From positions 468,966,001 to 469,030,000 of the forward strand of contig CM028136.1 in the NCBI GenBank assembly GCA_016271365.2: a stretch of DNA of 64,000 nucleotides, read 5' to 3'. Positions 57,723-64,000 of the stretch are shown here, one piece after another. The DNA comes from Neoceratodus forsteri. Lineage: Eukaryota; Chordata; Ceratodontiformes; Ceratodontidae. A program made the translations under genes and the position numbers. Every line of letters starts with the position of its first letter. Within the stretch, counting starts at the first letter, position 1. The notes beneath the pieces were generated by a model that was not told where the DNA came from, made no database searches, and was given only the letters and a program-made list of their open reading frames with translations.

Positions 57723-58562
57723 GTGGAATTAGGCCAGGAGCAAGTGAGGGTGCGGTGGGGCTATACCTTGGCCCTCACCTCCATCAACTTGGGGGTAGTA
57801 GAGGCCTGGACAGAGGGGTACCCTGAAAGGGAGGAGGCAGAACTGTTGCGGGTGGGTTTTAGGAAGGGCTTTCCACTGGGGTTTGAGGGGGCATGGGTGG
57901 GCATGCAGGTGAAGAACCTGGGCTCGATGAAAGGGAAGGAGGACATAGTGCAGAAGAAGAGCATGAAGGAAGTCAGTGCAGGGAGGGTGGAAGGGCCACG
58001 GGCCGGTCCCCCCTGCAAGGAGTTCCAGGTGTCACCACTGGGGGTGGTGCCTAAGAAACAAACCGACAAATTCTGGCTCATACACCACCTGTCATACCCA
58101 GATGGGGGGGGGTCAGTGAATGAAGGGATACCAGGAGCGTTGAGCATGATATCATATGCGTCACTGGATCAAGCAGTGGAGTTAATTCGGGTAGCTGATG
58201 GGGCATGGCTGGCAAAGACAGACATCAAGTCCATCTTCTGGCTACTACCAGTCCAGCCAGGGGACTGGGAGTTTCTGGGTTTCCAATTCGAGGGTGGGTT
58301 GTATTTTGACAAAGCCATGCCCATGGGGTGCTCCGTGGTGTGCTCAGCTTTTGAGATGTTCAGCTCATAGGTGCAATGGGTGTTTGGACATCGTTATGGG
58401 CATAGAAGGGTGGTCCATTATTTGGATGACTTTCTATTGATAGGTGACAGCCAGGCGGAGGCCCAGCGGATGCTGGAAGATTTTCGGGACATGTGCAGTG
58501 TAATCGGGATCCCTCCAGTAGCAGGGGAAGATGGAGGGCCAGCCCAGAGCTGGAGTTTCTAG
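57723..58562 (+). pseudogene. Reverse transcriptase of the DIRS/Ngaro-type element, one stop
   Basis: One frame covers the RT with a single internal stop at 58,368-58,370. Motifs: SPLGVVPKKQTDKFWLIHHL (about 58,030-58,090), SYASLDQAVELI, AKTDIKSIFWLLPV (about 58,210), LGFQFEGGLYFDKAMPMGCS, and the intact catalytic HYLDDFLLIGDSQAEA (YLDD at 58,419-58,430). The LIHHLSYP and DKAMPMGCS blocks are diagnostic of the DIRS order. RNase H codons follow after further frame breaks. Confidence 0.9.
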
Positions 58563-58599
58563 GATTGAGATAGACACCAAATGGGAGTGTTTCCACTGC

Positions 58600-59404
58600 C
58601 AGGGATAAAGTGTCCAAATTGAAGGGTTTGTTGGCACTGGTGGGGGGAAGGAGGAGGGTGCCGCTGGTACAGGTACAGCAGTTGCTGCGTCACCTTAATT
58701 TTGCCTGCAAGGCCATAAGCCCAGGCAGGGAATTCACAAGGAGACTGGACAGGGTCACAGGGAAGGCCAAGCTGCCCCATCACTGGGTGGACAGCAATAG
58801 AGGCATGCGGGAGGATCTCCAGGTGTAGGAGGTCTTTTTGGAATCATACAATGGGGTGACGTTCTAGCAAGAAGAATGGGCCCACAGCATGGACCTGGAG
58901 CTGTAAACGGATGTGGCCGGGGGTTTGGGATGGGGGCCTGTTTTCAAGGGGAGTGGATCTCAGAAGGATGGCCAGTCCAGTGGAAGGAATGGGGATGGAC
59001 TAAGGACATCACGTTTTTGGAAATTTTTCCCATATGGGTGGCTTTTTGAGATCTGGGGAGAGCGAATGGCGGGGCTGTGCATCTCATTCTGGGGCGATAA
59101 CAAGAGGGTAGTAGAAGTGATTAACAGCCAGAGTGGCCATACAGACTCAGTGGGGTGGGCCTTGTGGAGCCTAGTGTTACTAGGGCTGCATTGGAACCTA
59201 TCCTTCAGGGCACAACACATAGAGGGGATTCGGAATGATTTGGCTGATTGTCTGTCTTGTTTTCAGATAAGATGGTTCCAAGAGTTGGCACCCCAGGCCA
59301 CACCTACCCAGACCAAGGTACCGGGTTGGATGTGGGAGGTTGGAGGGGAAAAAGCCAGGGCATTGTATAGGGGGTCATGGGTGGCCAACACCGTGAAGGC
59401 CTGA
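58600..59404 (+). pseudogene. RNase H of the DIRS/Ngaro-type element
   Basis: After a linker (LVQVQQLLRHLNFACKAISP, about 58,665-58,720), the frame 58,913-59,404 shows FEIWGERMAGLCISFWGDNK, EVINSQSGHTDS and HIEGIRNDLADCLSCFQIRW. The latter are the DNK and DLAD boxes of a DIRS-type RNase H. It would degrade the RNA strand during cDNA synthesis. The first acidic box lies in a broken frame. Confidence 0.8.
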
Positions 59405-59429
59405 AGGGGCTTGGGAGAGTTTCCTGGTT

Positions 59430-60220
59430 TTCTAGCAGGTTTTGGGGAGGCAGGAGAGCCAGTGTGGGAGGGAGCAGGTCATGCAGTATAGAGTGAGAAA
59501 GTGGGAGGCAGTGGCGGCCACATTACCATGGGGATGCAACTGGCAGGGATCAGCTGGGCATGCCAGGCAGGGGTGGTGAGATGCCACAGGCAGCCAGGCC
59601 ATCAAGCAGATGGTCATGGGATGGCAGAGGGTCAGGGCAGGAGGCAGGGTGGAGAAGACCCACACAGGGCCCTCTACTCCTGAAGGTAGTATGGGCGCTG
59701 GACAAAAGTGCTGGTCAGTGAACGAGGCATGTCTGTTTTGGGCCATATTGCAGTAATGGCAAGAGAGCCTTCTGGGTAGGGGAGAAGGTGGCACACAAAA
59801 AAGGAGTGACCACAGGGGGTTTGCAGGAGCAGGACGTGTGGTTGGAAATGGATAGGGTGGTTATCGGACTACAGAGGACCAAGACAAACCAGTGGGGAAA
59901 GGGGCACCACCATCGAGATACGCAGACAAGCATAATGGGAAGTATGTGCGGTAAGGGCCATGACAGAATATAATAGGGTACGGAGGTGACAGAAAGGGGC
60001 TTGGTTCCTGTATGGGGACGGATCACCGGCAATGGGGTACCAAGTGGGAGCGATGCTGAAAAAAGCAGTGGCATTTGCAGGGGAGGACCCCCATGAGTTC
60101 ACCCCTCATTCCTTCCAAATCAGGGCGGCAACGGAAATGGCGGCAGCAGGGCAGAGGCAGCCGAGGTCAAAAGAATAGGGAGATGGAAGTCTGATTGTTA
60201 CAGGAGGTATGTGAGGTGTC
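59430..60220 (+). pseudogene. Tyrosine recombinase of the DIRS/Ngaro-type element
   Basis: The recombinase is spread over three frames. A core-binding helix part lies at about 59,460-59,600. The strand preceding the first catalytic part reads VVIGLQRTKTNQWGKG (about 59,860-59,907). The H-x-x-R motif is embedded in HSFQIRAATEMAAAG (about 60,107-60,151), followed by a GRW-type block (EIGRWKSDCYRRYV, about 60,170-60,213) holding the candidate nucleophile Tyr. This enzyme would integrate circular cDNA in place of a DDE integrase. Stops and frame breaks make it inactive. Unrelated in sequence to the Crypton recombinase at 2.3-3.5 kb. Confidence 0.8.
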
Positions 60221-60254
60221 AGCATTGACCAATGGCCCCCTTTTTCTCTCCCTA

Positions 60255-60826
60255 CAGCAGGTTCCAAGCAACAGGTGTGGATCGTGGGACACTCGTTCAT
60301 ATATTGGGCAGAGAGGTTTGCAGCCACTACAAGGATAGGGGCACAGCTGTGCCCAGGAATGGAACACACCAGAGTGCGATGGAGAGGTCTAAGAGGCATG
60401 AGATGGGCACAGCTGCTACCCCTGCTGGAAGAGCTATGGGTGCAGTGGGGCTGACCAGACAGTGTGATTGTGCACTTAGGGGGAAATGACTTGGGGACAA
60501 TACCATGGGAGTCCTTGATGAAGGACATCATTGCAGATTTGGAGAAGGTGAAGAGTTGGTGGCCCTGGGTGGTGATAGGTGGTCCGGAGATCACCTCCTG
60601 GAGGGTATGGAGAGGAAATAAGGGGCCAAAAGCAATAAAGGTGGCAAGGAAATGGTTGAATAGGAAGGTAGCCAAGGCAGTGATCGAGATGGAGGGAGTT
60701 CACATTCAACACAGGGACACCTCGTACGAACAGGAGGCAGTGTACAGGGGGGGCCGGAGTTCACCTGATGGAGTTTGGCATGAGCCTGTTCCTCTGCCCC
60801 TTTGGGGACCTAGTTGGGGACATTAA
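60255..60826 (+). pseudogene. SGNH-type hydrolase of the DIRS/Ngaro-type element
   Basis: The frame starting at about 60,255 carries VWIVGHSFIYWAERFA (block I, with GHS for the usual GDS). After a frame change, PDSVIVHLGGNDLGTIPWES follows (block III GGND, about 60,470-60,490). A decayed final block near FTXXGVWHEP (about 60,760-60,785) has its better match, VHLMEFGMSLFL, in the adjacent frame. Such esterase/lipase-like domains are known from the 3' ORF of many Ngaro elements; their role in the element is unknown. At least two frameshifts are present. Confidence 0.75.
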
Positions 60827-61372
60827 TAAAAAAGGGCTGCGGGGTTAACCCACAAGGGGGGAGCCCCATCTGCCATCGCAAGCTGGAGATGGGGCTGTGG
60901 AAGGGGTGGGAGCAAGAAGGGGAAAGGGGGGCATGTATGCAGGGGAGGGGGGTAGGTACCACATGCTGGGGACAAAAGAACCCAGATGTGGGAGTAAAGG
61001 GGGAGGGGGAGGGATATAGAACTAGGGGATGGATCGATGTGTCCACACCTAGTGGGGGTCAGTGGTCCAGGTAAGGTGGTACCCGATTATGGTGGAAAAG
61101 AGGGGGTGCGGATTAGGGTGTCTGGACCCTGAGAAGCAAGGGTGGAAGAAGAGTGAAGCAAGAAGAAGAACCACACAAGAGGGAAGACAGGACTGTTATG
61201 TCTAGATGTGATATGAGACTGTCATGTCCAATTTCAAATATGAAGTGTTAGAACGAATGGGATGTAACGTGCGATTTAAATTATTCCTGTATAATAATAA
61301 ATGTTGCCAGCGAGCATCCAAACTTAACAAGCAGTGGCCTGATTTATTTCTGGGTGGGGATCCAGGGACAAC
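60827..61372 (+). other. 3' non-coding region of the DIRS/Ngaro-type element
   Basis: G-rich at first (to about 61,060), then AT-richer. It contains aataataaatg (about 61,292) and the right terminal inverted match. Split direct repeats (A1-B1-A2-B2), expected for Ngaro, were looked for but not recognised by eye. Confidence 0.55.
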
Positions 61373-61655
61373 ATGTCTCAGCATTGTTTAGATGCTAACA
61401 ATCATGCAAATTTTAAAACTGAGTTAAAATTTTACTTGCAGTAACAACCTATTTGCAAATGTTATTATGGTTGAACTAAGCTGTATGTTATTGTGTATTG
61501 TGTGTACCATTTGTAATCTACTGTATGTATTTATTGTAATATTGTATCATCTAAGCTGCATATGTAGTGACTTCAGGTCATTTCTGAAAATGGGCCGGCC
61601 CAGTGTGCTTGCCTGGTCAACAAAGTAATAAGTAAATAAAAACATAAAAACAATC
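61373..61655 (+). mobile_element. L2-group LINE, 3' end (continued after the DIRS-type insert)
   Basis: Codons resume with NHANFKTELKFYLQ and a stop at 61,441-61,443, the expected ORF2 C-terminus after LWNN at 54.26 kb. A 3' UTR follows with gacttcaggtcatttctgaaa (short stem) and a tail of aaataaaaacataaaaac. It ends near 61,650, where the L1-type frame resumes. Confidence 0.8.
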
Positions 61656-63928
61656 ACCTCCTTGAGTCTGATACTTGCTATAAAAAATGTGACAGATAGG
61701 CCAATGATCACTTCTGACCATGCCCTAGTCCAGTTGGTCTTGTTGGGCATGGTTACCTCACTGACAAGCAGAGCATGGAAACTAGATCCTACATGTCTAC
61801 AGAAAGAAGACTTTCAAAACTTTATCACTAGTCAAATAAATGACTATTTAACAAACAACCCTGCTGGACAAACCAGTGCAGCAGTTAGGTGGGATGCTCT
61901 CTAGGTGGTCTTCAGGGGCTCTATAATTTCATTTGCTGCACCCAAAAAGCATATAAATGAAAAGTAATTATTAGAATTGGAGGAAAACATTAAACAAGCA
62001 GAACAACAACATATGATGGCTCCCACTCCTGGCAGGTATCAATACCTTCAACAATTAAAATGGGAAAATAATACAATTCACAATACTAAAATAGAAAGAG
62101 CCTTGTTATTGACACACGCAGGGCATTACTTTGAAGGGGATGCCGGAGGGAAACTTCTACCCTGGCAGCTGCAAAGTAGAGAGGGTGCAAAGCATGTTGC
62201 TGCAGTACCAACTCCAGAAGGAAGAGTTGTACTGGATGATCCCACAATAGGGGAATACTTCAGGAAATTTCAAGAGAATTTGTATACTTCGGAAGCTTCA
62301 CCCTCCATTGAGCAAATTAGAAGGTTCCTGAACAAAACTGAGCTTCCAACCATAAATTATACTGAAAAAAAGCAGTCAGAGTCTCCTATCTCTTGGGAAG
62401 AAATCAAGGCAGTGATAAAACACTTCAAAGAAGTTAAGGCCCTGTGACCTGATGGATTTCCAATAGACTTTTACAAAATCTTTTAAGACCAGCTTAAAGA
62501 GACACTAATGCATATGACACAGGAAAGCCTGGCAACAGGATCTCTCCCACCATCTTCCCGAGCAGCAACTATAGTTATACTCCCTAAACCAGGTAGAGAC
62601 CCTCAACAATGCTCCTCATATCGGCCAATGTCACTGCTTACAGCAGCTTGAAAAATAATTGCTTGAATGATAGCCAGTCGACTTGAAACATTTTTACCAG
62701 ACATCGTTCAGGCAGATCAGTCTGGCTTTGTAAAAGGAAGGTGAGGAAAACATAATGTATGGCATACCCTTAATATTGTTTGGAAGTATATGTGTATTCC
62801 ACTGATGAAGGGGGCTGCAAATCTGAGTCTAGGTGCTGAAAAAGCATTCCACAGAGTGGAGTGGAAATATATGTTTGAAACAATAAAACATTTTGGGGTA
62901 GGGGACAATATGTTAAGATGAATTAACACCTTATATAACAAACCTAATGCACAAATATTAGTAAATGGATGTTTAAAAAACCCTTTGCAGCTTAATAGAA
63001 GTACCAGGCAGGGATGCCCAGTCTCACCCCTATTGTATGTTATGGCCCTGGATCCCTTGGCTGCTGCAATAAGGAAGGACAAAAAGGTTTTGTGTTTACA
63101 GGCCAGGGGAGGAGGTATCCACAAGACAGCCCTGTTTGCAGATGACCTATTGATTGATTTAAAGAACCCAAAATCTAGTCTTACTGCCCTACAAAACATA
63201 TTAATAGAATATGCAAGGATTTCAAGACATAAAATCAATTGAGCAAAAAGTGAGATTCTCCCATTAAGGGTTTCCAGTCAAAATATAGTACCAAACATAC
63301 CCTTACAGCCAAAAGTTGTCTCAACACTGAAGTATTTAGCTGTTAACATACCAAGAAGAACCTCACTCACTTATGGGGCCAACTTCAACTCATCATTAGA
63401 TAATAATAAAAAGACTAATAAATGGCAAGGACTCCCTATTAGTCTTATAGACATAATTAATACAATCAACATGAATTTTTTACCTAAGTGCATGTATCTG
63501 TTCCACAGCTTACCAATAAGGGTATCTGAACCTTTCTTTAAAAAGCTAAACAGCATAATAAACAGATTTTTGTGGGCAGGGAAGGCTGCTAGAATTAAGC
63601 ATACCATACTGCAGCTTCCCCTATATAAAGGGGGCTTAGCATTACCCCACCCAATATTACTACTGGGTGGCACAGATTGCATCTCATTATCACTCTACCA
63701 ACACTAAAGCACCTGCATGGCTATGTATAGAAAAAAAGCACTATTCAGAGGGTATATCACATAGCGTCTTAGCAAGGAGTCAAAATGAAAACCACTTTAA
63801 AAAAATTAAAAAATCCCTTCACCTACTGTATCAAGTGGCAAGGATTGAGAATTTCTCACCAACTCAAAGGATACCAAAAAGCTTTTTCATCTATGCTTCT
63901 CTGAGTGCAAGTTTTAAAACTCAGAGAG
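61656..63928 (+). pseudogene. L1/Tx1-type ORF2, RT portion (outer LINE, continued)
   Basis: It resumes the endonuclease C-terminus (ITSDHALVQLVLLG, about 61,690). The linker frame 61,977-62,447 follows (SWEEIKAVIKHFK). RT motifs are SYRPMSLLTAA (about 62,617), QADQSGFVKGR (about 62,712), GCPVSPLLYVMALDPLAAAI (about 63,014-63,070), the intact LFADDLLID (about 63,132) and KYLAVNIPR (about 63,330). Thumb/C-terminal codons include FLWAGKAARIKH and LYKGGLALPHP (about 63,570-63,650), both L1-clade signatures. Many stops but long frames remain. The match ends near 63,928 at a possible Harbinger-type end. Confidence 0.85.
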
Positions 63929-64000
63929 GATATAATGGGCCAGTTATTCAAAGCAGTTGCACATGGTTCAACCCAGTTGCGCTGGCGCAAGTTCCAGGTT
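63929..64000 (+). mobile_element. Possible Harbinger-type terminal repeat at the window edge
   Basis: gggccagttattcaaagc begins where L1-type codons stop. It resembles ggccctgatattcaaagg at 38,092 beside the Harbinger transposase relic. The following gttgcgctggcgcaagtt is GC-rich and palindromic. Only 70 bp are in the window, so this is tentative. Confidence 0.35.

Larger units (their letters stand above)
54301..61372 (+). mobile_element. DIRS/Ngaro-type tyrosine-recombinase retrotransposon
   Basis: A 7-kb element with, in order, gag with a CCCH knuckle, RT, RNase H, tyrosine recombinase and SGNH hydrolase. Its outer ends are imperfect inverted copies: gttgtcctgg...ccagaaataaa at 54,301-54,328, against the complement of tttatttctgggtgggg...gacaac at 61,343-61,372. 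The sequence is G-rich on the plus strand, unlike the AT-rich LINE around it. It lies inside the C-terminal codons of an L2-group LINE. No 4-6 bp target duplication is obvious, as expected for recombinase-mediated insertion. SGNH hydrolase favours the Ngaro side, inverted ends the DIRS1 side; I leave this open. Confidence 0.85.

Overview
The window looks like a repeat-filled stretch of a large vertebrate genome, most likely a non-amniote such as an amphibian, lungfish or cartilaginous fish. The evidence is indirect: CR1, L2-like and Tx1/L1-type LINEs, a DIRS/Ngaro-type element with an SGNH hydrolase, a Gmr1-like Gypsy element, a Crypton, a Harbinger, a MIR-like CORE-SINE and tRNA-headed SINEs occur side by side, with long (TA)n and (CA)n tracts. 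I recognise no host protein-coding gene, rRNA, functional tRNA or CRISPR array. Nearly every coding region is a decayed piece of a transposable element.

Layout. 1-11.2 kb: an LTR edge, a 5'-truncated L2-group LINE, a Crypton-type tyrosine recombinase pseudogene, a hairpin MITE, a hAT-type MITE, a MIR-like SINE, and on the minus strand an unidentified LTR element with coiled-coil gag-like ORFs. 11.2-23.3 kb: a complex of inverted and direct repeats. It contains two copies of a large foldback unit, one split by about 6.1 kb of satellite-like sequence, hairpins and (TA)n tracts, with arrays of a G-rich subrepeat near both ends. 23.3-34.3 kb: mostly unrecognised sequence with a tandem duplication, a LINE tail, a tRNA-SINE, decayed L1 ORF1 and SCAN-type gag pieces, and two MITEs. 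34.3-41.4 kb: another L1 ORF1 piece, a decayed CR1 LINE, a Harbinger transposase relic, a minisatellite and an L1/Tx1 ORF1. 41.5-48.9 kb: an LTR-to-LTR Gypsy element whose integrase lies upstream of reverse transcriptase. 48.9-51.7 kb: mostly unrecognised, with a nearly perfect 320-bp palindrome. 51.7-63.9 kb: a nest in which an L1/Tx1-type LINE is split by an L2-group LINE, which is split in turn by a tRNA-SINE (15-bp target duplication) and by a 7-kb DIRS/Ngaro-type element. The outer LINE then appears to be cut near the right edge by a possible Harbinger-type end.

No cellular pathway is encoded. Where functions can be inferred, they are the replication machineries of the elements: RT, RNase H, integrase, EEP endonuclease, tyrosine recombinase and transposase. 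All show stops, frameshifts or lost catalytic residues. All family assignments come from motif reading, not from a database search. Edges marked approximate could move by tens of bases.
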